Below are positions 46,689-55,010 of a stretch of 64,000 bases of DNA, piece by piece. Source of the DNA: Bacillus canaveralius (GTDB taxonomy: Bacteria > Bacillota > Bacilli > Bacillales > Cytobacillaceae); NCBI RefSeq assembly GCF_002860125.1, contig NZ_PGVA01000028.1:62001-126000 (forward strand). Direction: 5' to 3'. Numbering within the stretch: the stretch's first letter is position 1; each line of letters starts with the position of its first letter. A program made the position numbers and the translations under genes. The notes beneath the pieces are model-generated. The model was not told the origin of the DNA. It worked only from the letters and a program-made list of their open reading frames with translations, and ran no database searches.

Positions 46689-47426
46689 TTACGTTTCCCT
46701 GAATTTTTCTTCCACATAAGGCAGTGTTGATGGAACAGATACGATTTCCAGCTCGGGATATCGAAGTGCGGACAGCTTTCCCCCAAACACAGCGCCTGTG
46801 TCAATGTTGAAGGTGTTATTGATTTTCCGGACTTCTTTAACAGGGGTGTGCCCATATACAATAATAGCCTTGCCCTGGTATTGTTTGGCCCAATCTCTGC
46901 GCACCGGTGACCCGTCCGGGTGTTTTTCTCCAGTAATATCCCCGTACAATGCAAAGGATTTTACTTTCGCATCATTTTTGCTGATAAAATTCTCACGGAT
47001 CCCGGCATGCACGATGACAAGGTTCCCATTATCAAGTACATGATAGAGCGGGGCCTGTTCATACAGTTCGATAAATTTTGTTCGGAATTGCTGCTGCTCG
47101 TCTTTTGATAATGCATTGATTTCTGCGACCGTTGTTTCGAGCCCATGGGATATTTGAACATTGTTTCCAAGCAAATAGCGGTACAGCTTGTTGCAATGAT
47201 TACCGGGAACATAAAAGGCTGCTTTTTTATCAACAGCCAGCTGGCAAACAACATCGGCCGTTCGGATAGAATCAGGACCCCGATCCGTTAAATCTCCGAC
47301 AAAGGCCAGCTTTCTTTCTTGCTGATGCATCGGATATCCATCAGCCCATTCGTAGCCGAGTCTTGTTGTCAGCTCGTAAAACTCGTTGTAACAGCCATGA
47401 ATATCACCAATTATATCGAGCTTCAT
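46689..47426 (-). CDS. prpE: PrpE, bis(5'-nucleosyl)-tetraphosphatase
   Basis: A 245-residue PPP-family phosphatase. The metal motifs are [10 protein letters not shown] (Asp8, His10), [21 protein letters not shown], and VHAGIREN, with YGHTPVKE later. B. subtilis PrpE cleaves diadenosine tetraphosphate and affects spore germination. AGGAG precedes the ATG at 47426. It is a single-gene unit on the minus strand between yjbO and mgtE. Confidence 0.92.
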   Translation of the reverse strand: MKLDIIGDIHGCYNEFYELTTRLGYEWADGYPMHQQERKLAFVGDLTDRGPDSIRTADVVCQLAVDKKAAFYVPGNHCNKLYRYLLGNNVQISHGLETTVAEINALSKDEQQQFRTKFIELYEQAPLYHVLDNGNLVIVHAGIRENFISKNDAKVKSFALYGDITGEKHPDGSPVRRDWAKQYQGKAIIVYGHTPVKEVRKINNTFNIDTGAVFGGKLSALRYPELEIVSVPSTLPYVEEKFRET

Positions 47427-47736
47427 GTTTAAAAATCTCCTTTATTTTTCTGCGATAGTTTGCTTCTTGTAACCATACAGGAGAAAATATCATTAGTATG
47501 TTTAAAAGAAACCCTAATCATAAGCATTTTTTGTTAACCTTAAATAAACGAATGAAATGAATAATGCTGCCTCTTATTTTAAAAATAATTTGTTCGTTTT
47601 CCAGTTAAGAATTACTTTATGAAAATTTATTAAAACATTAAGGAAAAATAGTATCGAATGTCCAACACGATTATTTTCCTGTTATAAACATAAGAGTGGA
47701 AAAAGCTTATCATAAAGCAGTGGGGAGGAAAAGCGT
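47427..47736. other. Divergent intergenic region prpE/mgtE
   Basis: No gene is seen in these 310 bases. The M-box magnesium riboswitch core expected before some mgtE genes is not present. The region is AT-rich and should hold both promoters. AGTGGGGAGG is the mgtE ribosome site. Confidence 0.5.
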
Positions 47737-49113
47737 ATGACAGATCAAAAACAGGAAAAGACACTTCATCAGACAAATATTAAGCTGCTGCTTGATGCAT
47801 TAAAAGAAGAAAACATGCAAAAGTTCCGGGACGAGTTTTTGGAGCTGCACCCATATGACCAGGCCTCATTTTTCCAGGATTTAGACGAAGAATCACGGAC
47901 GCTCATTTATCATTATCTATCTCCGGAAGAGATGGCCGGTTTGTTCGAAAATCTAGAAATTGAGGAAGAAGAATACCAAGAGGTTTTAGCAGAAATGAAT
48001 CCTGCGTACGCTGCAGATATGCTTTCGAATATGTACGCCGACGATGCCGTCGACGTCTTGAATGAGCTGGATAAAGATCAAGTTGCCAGTTATTTAACGA
48101 TTATGGATGATAAAGCCGCTGATGAAATAAAAGAGCTGCTCCATTATGAAGAATATACAGCCGGTAGTATCATGACGACCGAGTTTATTGCCATTTCTGC
48201 AAACCAAACCGTTCGGTCGGCGATGCATATTTTAAGAAATGAAGCTCCAAGGGCGGAAACAATTTACTACGTTTATGTGATTGATGAACAAAAAACTCTT
48301 GTTGGGGTTATTTCATTAAGAGATTTGATTATCAGTTCTGACGATACGATGTTATCAGAGATTATGCAAGACCGGGTTGTTTCGATTTCGGTCGCCGAGG
48401 ACCAGGAAGAAGCCGCAAGAAAAATGCGTGATTATAATTTGCTTGCTCTTCCGGTTGTTGATTTTCAAGGCCATTTACTTGGGATCATTACCGTTGATGA
48501 CATTATTGATGTTATGGAAGAAGAGGCATCGGACGATTATTCCAAGCTGGCCGGGATAAGCGACCTTGATTCGATTGACCGCAGTCCTTTGTCAGCAGCT
48601 AAAAAACGGCTGCCCTGGCTGATTATTTTGCTTTTCCTTGGGACATTCACAGCGAGCCTGATCGGGCGGTTTGAGGATACATTAGACAAGGTTGCCATCC
48701 TCGCCGTGTTCATTCCTTTAATCGCAGGGATGGCCGGAAATACTGGGACGCAGGCGCTGGCGGTTGCGGTCAGGGGGATTGCAACTGGAGATTTGGAAAA
48801 AGAGAGCAAATTAAAATTGGTTTTGCGGGAAGCAGGAACGGGTATTATAACCGGATCTACATGTGGGATCCTATCCGCACTTGTCGTTTATATTTGGCAA
48901 GGTGATATTTATCTCGGTATTTTGGTAGGGATGTCGATTCTTTCATCATTGTTTGTTGCGACAATGGCCGGAACATTAGTGCCGCTGTTGATGCACAGAT
49001 TAAAGATTGATCCTGCGGTAGCTTCAGGGCCATTTATTACGACGATTAATGATATTATCAGTATTTTGATTTATTTTGGCATGGCTACCTTATTTATGAG
49101 CTACTTATCTTAA
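47737..49113 (+). CDS. mgtE: Magnesium transporter MgtE
   Basis: A 458-residue MgtE. An N-terminal helical domain (to about 130) is followed by EYTAGSIMTTEFIAISANQTV, the start of the two CBS domains (about 137-260), a plug helix, and five C-terminal membrane helices with MAGNTGTQALAVAVRGIATGD and ASGPFITTINDIISILIYFG, which line the pore. The cytoplasmic domains close the channel when magnesium is plentiful. In B. subtilis this gene (ykoK) lies elsewhere; here it follows prpE where yjbQ and thiamine genes are found in B. subtilis. Confidence 0.95.
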   Translation: MTDQKQEKTLHQTNIKLLLDALKEENMQKFRDEFLELHPYDQASFFQDLDEESRTLIYHYLSPEEMAGLFENLEIEEEEYQEVLAEMNPAYAADMLSNMYADDAVDVLNELDKDQVASYLTIMDDKAADEIKELLHYEEYTAGSIMTTEFIAISANQTVRSAMHILRNEAPRAETIYYVYVIDEQKTLVGVISLRDLIISSDDTMLSEIMQDRVVSISVAEDQEEAARKMRDYNLLALPVVDFQGHLLGIITVDDIIDVMEEEASDDYSKLAGISDLDSIDRSPLSAAKKRLPWLIILLFLGTFTASLIGRFEDTLDKVAILAVFIPLIAGMAGNTGTQALAVAVRGIATGDLEKESKLKLVLREAGTGIITGSTCGILSALVVYIWQGDIYLGILVGMSILSSLFVATMAGTLVPLLMHRLKIDPAVASGPFITTINDIISILIYFGMATLFMSYLS

Positions 49114-49261
49114 GTCTCGGGGGATGCGGGTGGAAATGCACGCTTCGGTTACATAGCTGGTGCATCACATGCGGGGAAATCGCTTGATTTACTAGGCAGT
49201 GTTACTTAACAATACAATCATAGTGCAATGTTTCTTTTCATTTTTTTCAAAATGTATTAGA

Positions 49262-49280
49262 ATTAGTACTAGGTATTAAT
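49262..49280 (+). promoter_or_regulatory. FapR operator upstream of fabI
   Basis: ATTAGTACTAGGTATTAAT matches the FapR pattern (TTAGTA at the left, TTAAT at the right) and lies 28 bases before the fabI start. B. subtilis fabI is a FapR target, and the fabH-fabF promoter carries the same site. Confidence 0.8.
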
Positions 49281-49307
49281 AACTTGTATTAATAGGAGGA
49301 TTTTAGA

Positions 49308-50081
49308 ATGGGCTTATCATTGGCTGGAAAAACTTATGTTGTTATGGGAGTTGCCAATAAACGCAGTATCGCCTGGGGGATTGCCCGCTCACTTCATGAA
49401 GCAGGAGCCAGCCTGGTTTTTACATATGCAGGAGAGAGATTGGAAAAAAGCGTCCGTGATCTTGCGGAAACGCTTGACGGTGCAAATTCACTGATCATTC
49501 CATGCGATGTCACCAATGACGAAGAAGTAAGAAAATGCTTCGCGGAAATTAAGCAGCAAACCGGGGTGATCCATGGAATCGCCCACTGTATTGCTTTTGC
49601 GAATAAGGAAGAGCTTCAGGGAGAGTATTTGAACACGACAAGAGAAGGGTTTCTGCTTGCTCACAACATCAGCTCCTATTCGTTAACAGCAGTGGCTAAG
49701 GAAGCCAAAGATTTAATGACAGAAGGCGGAAGCATTGTCACGTTAACCTACTTGGGCGGAGAAAAGGTTATGCCGAACTACAATGTTATGGGCGTTGCAA
49801 AAGCTTCTCTGGATGCAAGTGTGAAATATTTGGCTAATGATTTAGGGAAGCTGGGAATTCGTGTGAATTCGATTTCGGCCGGTCCAATCCGCACTCTATC
49901 CGCAAAAGGAGTCAGTGATTTTAATTCCATTCTTAAAGAAATCGAGGAGAAAGCCCCGCTTAGGAGGATGACGACCCAGGAAGAGGTTGGCGATACCGCA
50001 GTGTTTTTATTCAGCAACATGTCGCGCGGAATTACCGGGGAAAATATTCATGTTGATTCGGGTTACCATATTATTGCTTAA
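49308..50081 (+). CDS. fabI: Enoyl-ACP reductase I
   Basis: A 257-residue short-chain dehydrogenase that reduces enoyl-ACP in the last step of each fatty-acid cycle. The FabI-type Y-x6-K is Tyr158 to Lys165 in PNYNVMGVAKASL, with VVMGVANKRSIAWGIA as the NAD-binding turn and GPIRTLSAKGVSDF as the substrate loop. ATAGGAGGA precedes the ATG. The FapR operator upstream links it to fabHA-fabF. It is separated by a terminator from the sporulation genes that follow. Confidence 0.96.
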   Translation: MGLSLAGKTYVVMGVANKRSIAWGIARSLHEAGASLVFTYAGERLEKSVRDLAETLDGANSLIIPCDVTNDEEVRKCFAEIKQQTGVIHGIAHCIAFANKEELQGEYLNTTREGFLLAHNISSYSLTAVAKEAKDLMTEGGSIVTLTYLGGEKVMPNYNVMGVAKASLDASVKYLANDLGKLGIRVNSISAGPIRTLSAKGVSDFNSILKEIEEKAPLRRMTTQEEVGDTAVFLFSNMSRGITGENIHVDSGYHIIA

Positions 50082-50086
50082 GTAAG

Positions 50087-50123
50087 AAAATGTCCGCTTC
50101 TGGTGTGAAGCGGGCATTTTTTT
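50087..50123 (+). terminator. Terminator of fabI
   Basis: AAAATGTCCGCTTC and GAAGCGGGCATTTT form a stem with short loop, followed by TTT. Confidence 0.87.
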
Positions 50124-50291
50124 ATAGTTCAATCTAAAGAGTTGTCCCTCTCAGATCACAATCCAGTCACATGATTATTTGCCTCTGCAAACACCCTCAA
50201 ATAGTTTGAAAACTTCCACTGATATAGCAACAGCGATATTTGCTGCATACAAATAAATGAAGAAATAATTGATTGTGTGGGAGGGAGACTT

Positions 50292-50966
50292 TTGGCGGAA
50301 GATGAGCAGCCACCTTTTAAACCTTTATTATATAAACATGAACCGGCGAACAACCATATGCAAAATATTTTTTATACGAAAAATGATCAGCAATTTCCCG
50401 AGTTTCAGCAAATCGAGGTGGAATTAACGGAGGAAGACGATTATGAAAAAGCTGGGCTGGCGCAAAAAAACAAACAGATAAATAAGGCTTCAAAGGACGA
50501 AGTAAAATCAAAGCTGAAGCAAATGCTTGGTGAAAAACTGACTGTTGAAACAGAGGCTGATTTATTAGGGCATCTGGATAAAGATGTCGAAATAGGTGAA
50601 AAGGCGGTAAACAATGACAACAACATTCAGACAGATGCAACGGTGGAAATGCCGCATGAAGTCGCTTCGGGCGAACAAGAAAACTCTTTAGGCTCCTACC
50701 ATCAAAATGAGGTGGGGACAACAACGTCCACAGCTTCAATTCATGGGATAGACGAGATGAAAAGACAGAAAATCAGAGTAAAGATCGCTCATTTGGCGCG
50801 TTATTGGAATGGTATAGAAACACCAGTGTGTGAAGCGATTATAGATGGGCAGCCAATCAAATTTCAGGTAATCAGCAAAAAAGGAAATTTTGTGAAAGTG
50901 AAAATTGGCAGACATCAGAAAAAGTTTAATATAGATGACATTACTGACATCATAATTTTTGAATAG
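50292..50966 (+). CDS. cotO: Spore coat protein CotO
   Basis: A 224-residue acidic, low-complexity protein. The N-terminus (EDEQPPFKPLLYKHEP) and the C-terminal beta-rich segment VKIAHLARYWNGIETPVCEA then FVKVKIGRHQKKFNIDDITD match CotO (YjbX), a coat morphogenetic protein acting late in spore coat assembly. The start is TTG at 50292 with GGGAGG 7 bases before. It follows fabI, as in B. subtilis, but the cotZYXWV genes that come next there are missing. Confidence 0.85.
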   Translation: MAEDEQPPFKPLLYKHEPANNHMQNIFYTKNDQQFPEFQQIEVELTEEDDYEKAGLAQKNKQINKASKDEVKSKLKQMLGEKLTVETEADLLGHLDKDVEIGEKAVNNDNNIQTDATVEMPHEVASGEQENSLGSYHQNEVGTTTSTASIHGIDEMKRQKIRVKIAHLARYWNGIETPVCEAIIDGQPIKFQVISKKGNFVKVKIGRHQKKFNIDDITDIIIFE

Positions 50967-51080
50967 CGGAAATCCTCGCTTCCTGCTAAAACTGGTGAAG
51001 CCTTATTATAGAGCTGGCGATAAGCTTTTATTTTTACTTATCATATGCCTGCTTAACATTTAAATAGGTTGGTGATTGAA

Positions 51081-51437
51081 TTGAACCTTGATTTATGGTT
51101 GATAGTAATCATCGGGATTGCTTCGTTTCGTTTAACAAGGCTAATTGTTTTTGACAAAATAACTGAATTCATAAGGGCTCCTTTTTTTGAAGAACAAATA
51201 GAAGAAGATCCGGATGGGAACAAAGAAATCTACTTAGTTCCAAAGGGTAAGGGAATAAAAAGCTGGATTGGAGAACTGCTTAGCTGTTTTTGGTGCACGG
51301 GTGTTTGGTCCAGTTTATTGTTAACTGCTATATATTTTCTTGTTCCAGTGTTTGGTGTGCCTGTGATTTTTGTTCTGGCAGTCGCTGCTATAGGTTCGGT
51401 AATCGAAGTTTTTATCAGTAAAGCATTGGGCAGCTAG
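51081..51437 (+). CDS. yjcA: YjcA-like DUF1360 sporulation membrane protein
   Basis: A 118-residue protein with an N-terminal helix (LWLIVIIGIASFRLTRLIVF), a charged central stretch, a conserved LLSCFWCTGVWSSLLLTAIY with two cysteines, and a final helix. This is the DUF1360/YjcA pattern; in B. subtilis yjcA is expressed in sporulation. GGTGAT lies 5 bases before the TTG at 51081, making it the best start; TTG 51069 and GTG 51072 are also possible. Confidence 0.8.
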   Translation: MNLDLWLIVIIGIASFRLTRLIVFDKITEFIRAPFFEEQIEEDPDGNKEIYLVPKGKGIKSWIGELLSCFWCTGVWSSLLLTAIYFLVPVFGVPVIFVLAVAAIGSVIEVFISKALGS

Positions 51438-51499
51438 CCGTACCAATCTTGTCAAGCTTTCATATTATATTATGAATCTCAGACAAGGAGGCTGACACT

Positions 51500-51613
51500 T
51501 TGCAAAAAAAATCAGGCAAACAAGCTTCGCGAATAACTCGCGTAAAACAGGAACCTAAGAGAATAAAGAAGGATTGTGGCTGCTTAAAAAGAAAAAACAC
51601 AAATAGAAAATAA
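51500..51613 (+). CDS. 37-residue basic peptide
   Basis: A short gene with AAGGAGG 8 bases before a TTG start at 51500, ending in TAA right before a terminator. It reads MQKKSGKQASRITRVKQEPK then RIKKDCGCLKRKNTNRK: about half the residues are K, R, N or Q, with a CGC pair. It has no membrane segment. Position among coat and spoVA genes suggests expression in sporulation, perhaps as a small coat or DNA/RNA-binding peptide, but I recognise no family. Confidence 0.65.
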   Translation: MQKKSGKQASRITRVKQEPKRIKKDCGCLKRKNTNRK

Positions 51614-51647
51614 AAAGACTGTCTCGATAGATGAGACAGTCTTTTTT
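51614..51647 (+). terminator. Terminator after the basic peptide gene
   Basis: AAAGACTGTCTC and GAGACAGTCTTT form a perfect stem over GATAGAT, followed by TTT. Confidence 0.9.
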
Positions 51648-51842
51648 ATTGGATTTTTTTTCGAAAACTGAGCATACAAAAATTCGATGAAAATGAGATT
51701 GATGAAACGGGCCGAATAAGTTGCCGAAATTATCCCGGTTATTTTTTTCTTACAAAAAGTATTTTTAATGTAATAAAATCGGCCTCAGTGCAAACAATAA
51801 ATTAGAGTGAAACACACATTTCTTACATAGGAAGGGAAAAAT

Positions 51843-52331
51843 ATGAAAAGTAAATGGTCAAAATCATTTTTTATTTGCCAGCTTCTCCTTTTGTTAACCA
51901 TTATTTTAGCAGGCTGTCAAGAAGCAGATGAAGGAAAGGGCAATCAAATGTCCCTTATTAGAGCGACAAATCCAGCTCCTGTTCCGATTAGCGATAAACA
52001 GAAAGATATCATCATTGCTCAGAAGGTGAAAGAGGAGGTTATGGCTTTTGATGAAATTTACGATGTCGCAGTCATAAAAGGGAAGAAGGATGTTCTTGTT
52101 GCGTATAAAGTCAGGCATTTAGAACGGTTCGGGATGAAGGACATTGAAAAAAACATTACAAAGCGGCTTGAAAAAGAATTTCCCGATGAGAATTTTACAG
52201 TATCGAGTGATTATAAAATTTTCCTTGAAGCTGTCCAGCTGCAAGAAGACATGCAAAAACCAGATTTCTCGGATATAAAGGCAGAAAAAAGGTTGAAATC
52301 GATTATCAGCCTTCAAAAAGAAATGACATAG
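51843..52331 (+). CDS. YhcN/YlaJ-type sporulation lipoprotein
   Basis: A 162-residue lipoprotein: signal to LTIILAGCQ (lipobox LAGC), then a YhcN/YlaJ domain with DIIIAQKVKEEVMAFDEIYD, VAVIKGKKDVLVAYKVRHLE and KRLEKEFPDENFTVSSDYKI. Such proteins sit in the spore inner membrane. It starts the unit lipoprotein-spoVAC-spoVAD-spoVAEB with only 16 bases before spoVAC. The same four-gene order occurs in the spoVA2 and Tn1546-borne spoVA2mob operons that raise spore heat resistance and slow germination. Confidence 0.85.
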   Translation: MKSKWSKSFFICQLLLLLTIILAGCQEADEGKGNQMSLIRATNPAPVPISDKQKDIIIAQKVKEEVMAFDEIYDVAVIKGKKDVLVAYKVRHLERFGMKDIEKNITKRLEKEFPDENFTVSSDYKIFLEAVQLQEDMQKPDFSDIKAEKRLKSIISLQKEMT

Positions 52332-52347
52332 GAAGGAGCCAATCACA

Positions 52348-52821
52348 ATGGGGAATAAGCCCAAAAAAACCCCGCAGCAAAAGCAATACCAGCAGCTCGA
52401 ACAGAAGCATGAAACAAAGCGCCCGCTCTTGAAAAATTGCCTAAGGGCCTTCTTGGTCGGGGGCCTGATTTGTTTAATTGGACAAGCGATTACTTATTTC
52501 TATATTTATTATTTTGATTTTACCGAACAAACGGCAAGCAACCCCACTGTTGCCACGATGATATTTATAACAATGCTTCTGACAGGATTCGGTGTTTACG
52601 ATCGAATTGGCCAGTTCTCAGGTGCGGGCAGTGCAGTGCCTGTAACAGGCTTTGGCAATGCTGTCATTTCAGCTGCAATAGAGCATCGCACCGAAGGATT
52701 TGTTCTTGGTGTTGGGGGAAATCTGTTTAAACTAGCGGGATCTGTTGTTCTGTTTGGGGTCTTTGCAGCTTTTGTTGTTGCCTTAATCAAAACATTATTA
52801 AAAATGTGGGGGGTTTTATAA
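52348..52821 (+). CDS. spoVAC: SpoVAC, dipicolinic acid channel subunit
   Basis: A 157-residue membrane protein. A basic, Q-rich N-terminus (about 1-35) is followed by four or so helices with LLKNCLRAFLVGGLICLIGQ, LTGFGVYDRIGQFSGAGSAV and VTGFGNAVISAAIEHRTEGF, the SpoVAC/SpoVAE signatures. SpoVAC forms a mechanosensitive channel that moves calcium dipicolinate during germination and sporulation. AAGGAG precedes the ATG at 52348. The stop is adjacent to the TTG of spoVAD. Confidence 0.93.
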   Translation: MGNKPKKTPQQKQYQQLEQKHETKRPLLKNCLRAFLVGGLICLIGQAITYFYIYYFDFTEQTASNPTVATMIFITMLLTGFGVYDRIGQFSGAGSAVPVTGFGNAVISAAIEHRTEGFVLGVGGNLFKLAGSVVLFGVFAAFVVALIKTLLKMWGVL

Positions 52822-53841
52822 TTGCTAAGGGGAAAACAGTCCTGGGTATTTAAAAATCGCCCGATCATAACCGCATCAGGGGTGACCGGCGGCCCATTCG
52901 AAGCCAATGGAAACCTGGCAGATGATTTTGATATCCTTCACGATGATTTATGGATGGGAAAGGACTCGTATGAAAAAGCTCATAGTTTGCTGCTTGAAGA
53001 GGCAATCGAAACGGCTATGCAAAAAGGCAAGGTCAAAAGAGATGATATTCAGTTTTTACTTACGGGTGATTTGGTCAATCAGCTTACGCCATCAAGCTTT
53101 GCGGCACGAACAGCCAAGATTCCTTATTTCGGCCTGTTTGGTGCCTGCTCGACATCGATGGAAGGCCTTGCTTTAGCCTCCTTTATCATCAATTATCGAG
53201 GAGCAAAATATATCCTGACCGGAGCGTCAAGCCATAACGCCGCGGTGGAAAAGCAGTTTCGCTATCCGACTGAATATGGGAGCCAAAAGCCGCCGACTGC
53301 CCAATGGACGGTGACCGGCGCAGGTGTCGCCCTGATTAAGGAGAACAACGATTCGAAAGAATCGCTGCCAGTAACGACAACGGCAACGATCGGCAAGGTC
53401 ATTGATATGGGGCTTTCCGATCCTTTTAATATGGGTGGCGCGATGGCACCGGCGGCCGCAGATACGATTTCAGCCCATTTTAAAGACTTGCAGCTTGAGC
53501 CGTCACATTATGATTTAATCGTAACCGGTGACCTCGGTAAAATTGGCCGGGAAACAACTATGGAACTATTGAAGAAAGATGGGTTGAAAATCGATAGCAA
53601 CCAATTTCAGGATTGCGGGTTGATGATTTACAAGGACGATCAGCCAGTCCAGTCAGGAGCAAGCGGTGCCGGCTGCTCGGCAACCGTACTGTATGGGCAT
53701 CTGCTAAAGCAAATGAAGCAGGGACGGTACAAAAGGGTTCTTGCGATTGCAACAGGCGCTTTGCTGTCACCGCTCTCGTATCAACAAAAGGAAACGATTC
53801 CATGCATAGCCCATGCCGTTTCCATTGAAATGAACGGATAA
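52822..53841 (+). CDS. spoVAD: SpoVAD, dipicolinic acid-binding protein
   Basis: A 339-residue protein with the thiolase/ketosynthase-like fold of SpoVAD, which binds dipicolinic acid. GDLVNQLTPSSFAARTAKIP, FGACSTSMEGLALASFI, TGASSHNAAVEKQFRYPTEY and SGAGCSATVLYGHLL are the family motifs. The start TTG directly follows the spoVAC stop, with GGGGGG inside spoVAC. It lies between spoVAC and spoVAEB, the conserved order. Confidence 0.94.
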   Translation: MLRGKQSWVFKNRPIITASGVTGGPFEANGNLADDFDILHDDLWMGKDSYEKAHSLLLEEAIETAMQKGKVKRDDIQFLLTGDLVNQLTPSSFAARTAKIPYFGLFGACSTSMEGLALASFIINYRGAKYILTGASSHNAAVEKQFRYPTEYGSQKPPTAQWTVTGAGVALIKENNDSKESLPVTTTATIGKVIDMGLSDPFNMGGAMAPAAADTISAHFKDLQLEPSHYDLIVTGDLGKIGRETTMELLKKDGLKIDSNQFQDCGLMIYKDDQPVQSGASGAGCSATVLYGHLLKQMKQGRYKRVLAIATGALLSPLSYQQKETIPCIAHAVSIEMNG

Positions 53842-53856
53842 AGGAGGAAAAGAAGA

Positions 53857-54213
53857 ATGCTTTCCATGTTTTTTTGGGCGTTTGTGGTGGGCGGCCTGAT
53901 TTGTGTAGTCGGCCAGCTGCTGTTTGATGTCGCCAGATTGACACCTTCCCATACATTAAGCTTATTTGTTGTTATTGGAGCCATTTTGGGTGGGTTTGGA
54001 GTATATGAACCGCTAATGGACTTTGCAGGAGCTGGAGCATCCATACCGATCACGAGCTTCGGGAATTCCTTAGTTGATGGAGCCTTGCAGGAGGCTAAGC
54101 AGCACGGCCTTGTCGGTGTGTTGACCGGGATGTTTGAAATAACAAGTTCAGGAATATCAGCCGCCGTTGTTTTTGGCTTTATCGGCGCCCTTCTATTTAA
54201 GCCCAAGGGCTAA
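53857..54213 (+). CDS. spoVAEB: SpoVAE (SpoVAEB-type) membrane protein
   Basis: A 118-residue protein with about three or four helices and the signatures AFVVGGLICVVGQLLFD, GGFGVYEPLMDFAGAGASIP and ITSFGNSLVDGALQEAKQHG, closely paralleling SpoVAC above. It is the short SpoVAEb form, part of the channel for dipicolinate. AAAGGAGG precedes the ATG. It ends the unit; no spoVAF or gerP-like gene follows. Confidence 0.93.
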   Translation: MLSMFFWAFVVGGLICVVGQLLFDVARLTPSHTLSLFVVIGAILGGFGVYEPLMDFAGAGASIPITSFGNSLVDGALQEAKQHGLVGVLTGMFEITSSGISAAVVFGFIGALLFKPKG

Positions 54214-54388
54214 GCCATCCGCGAATCATATTGCTCGATTTTGTACAGATGTTAAATGATTTATGGGCAGCAGCAAACCATTTTTTCTAATATAGAACGA
54301 TGATTTTGCCTTCGCCCTGAGCTCGCCCAAACATTTTGATGTTGCCTACATATGATATGAATGAATATATTAAAGTGAGGTGACGAAC

Positions 54389-54526
54389 ATGGGCTTCGGT
54401 TATGGCTGTTGTGGCTATGGCGGATACGGATACGGCGGTGGTGGATACGCCGGCGGCTCCGCGTTTGTATTAATCGTCGTACTGTTTATTTTGTTAATTG
54501 TTGTTGGTGCCAGCTTCTATAATTAA
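54389..54526 (+). CDS. YjcZ-family sporulation peptide
   Basis: A 45-residue peptide: [20 protein letters not shown], then [20 protein letters not shown] and ASFYN. The glycine/tyrosine-rich start followed by one membrane helix is the YjcZ (tiny transmembrane) family found in spores. GAGGTGA precedes the ATG. Many bacilli carry several copies; only one is seen here. Confidence 0.85.
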   Translation: MGFGYGCCGYGGYGYGGGGYAGGSAFVLIVVLFILLIVVGASFYN

Positions 54527-54555
54527 CAATGGCGATAAATATATTTTACTGCAAA

Positions 54556-54585
54556 GGCTGTCTCTTAAGAGGCGGCCCCTTTTTC
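54556..54585 (+). terminator. Terminator after the YjcZ-type gene
   Basis: GGCTGTCTC and GAGGCGGCC pair (two G-T pairs) around TTAA, followed by CCTTTTT. Confidence 0.7.
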
Positions 54586-54677
54586 TGCAGGCAGGGGGTA
54601 ACCCTGATCTCCATTTCACCTTTTTCGCCTTCGTTCATAAGATAAAGTAGTATCTAAAGGAGGCGTGGTGTACTAGC

Positions 54678-54932
54678 ATGGAAAATGGTTTCTTTAAGAA
54701 TGTTGAAAAAAAGACCGGCGTCAATATGAAGGATATTTTCGACTTGGCAAATTCGCTGCAACATGCAAACTTCAAAGATGAGCAAACGGTCAGGGGCGTC
54801 ATTAGAAAAGTGTCGCAGATTGCCAATAAGCCTGTAACGAAAGAGATGGAAGATAAGCTTGTCAGCTCAATTGTGAAAGATGGACAACAGCTTGATTTAA
54901 ATACGATTTCAAAAATGATCAATAAAAAATAA
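54678..54932 (+). CDS. spoVIF: SpoVIF, late spore coat assembly protein
   Basis: An 84-residue protein (MENGFFKNVEKKTGVNMKDI to LDLNTISKMINKK) of the SpoVIF/YjcC family, which in B. subtilis acts with GerE late in coat formation. Family features are DIFDLANSLQHANFKDE and VRGVIRKVSQIANKPVT. AAAGGAGG precedes the ATG at 54678. It is followed by a terminator and the convergent yjcD, as in B. subtilis (spoVIF-yjcD). Confidence 0.9.
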   Translation: MENGFFKNVEKKTGVNMKDIFDLANSLQHANFKDEQTVRGVIRKVSQIANKPVTKEMEDKLVSSIVKDGQQLDLNTISKMINKK

Positions 54933-54952
54933 ATGTGCATCATAATGAAAGA

Positions 54953-54978
54953 AAAGGACTTCGGCAAGTCCTTTTTTT
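54953..54978 (+). terminator. Terminator of spoVIF
   Basis: AAAGGACTT and AAGTCCTTT form a perfect stem around CGGC, followed by TTTT. Confidence 0.9.
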
Positions 54979-55010
54979 GTGTATAAAAACAATGCGATCA
55001 GTAAAGGAGA

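Noticed and set aside
47427-47736. M-box magnesium riboswitch before mgtE
   Set aside because: The conserved core found before B. subtilis ykoK is not visible, and no terminator hairpin precedes the start codon.
50317-50739. 140-codon minus-strand frame inside cotO
   Set aside because: It is a shadow of the acidic low-complexity cotO frame and has no ribosome site.
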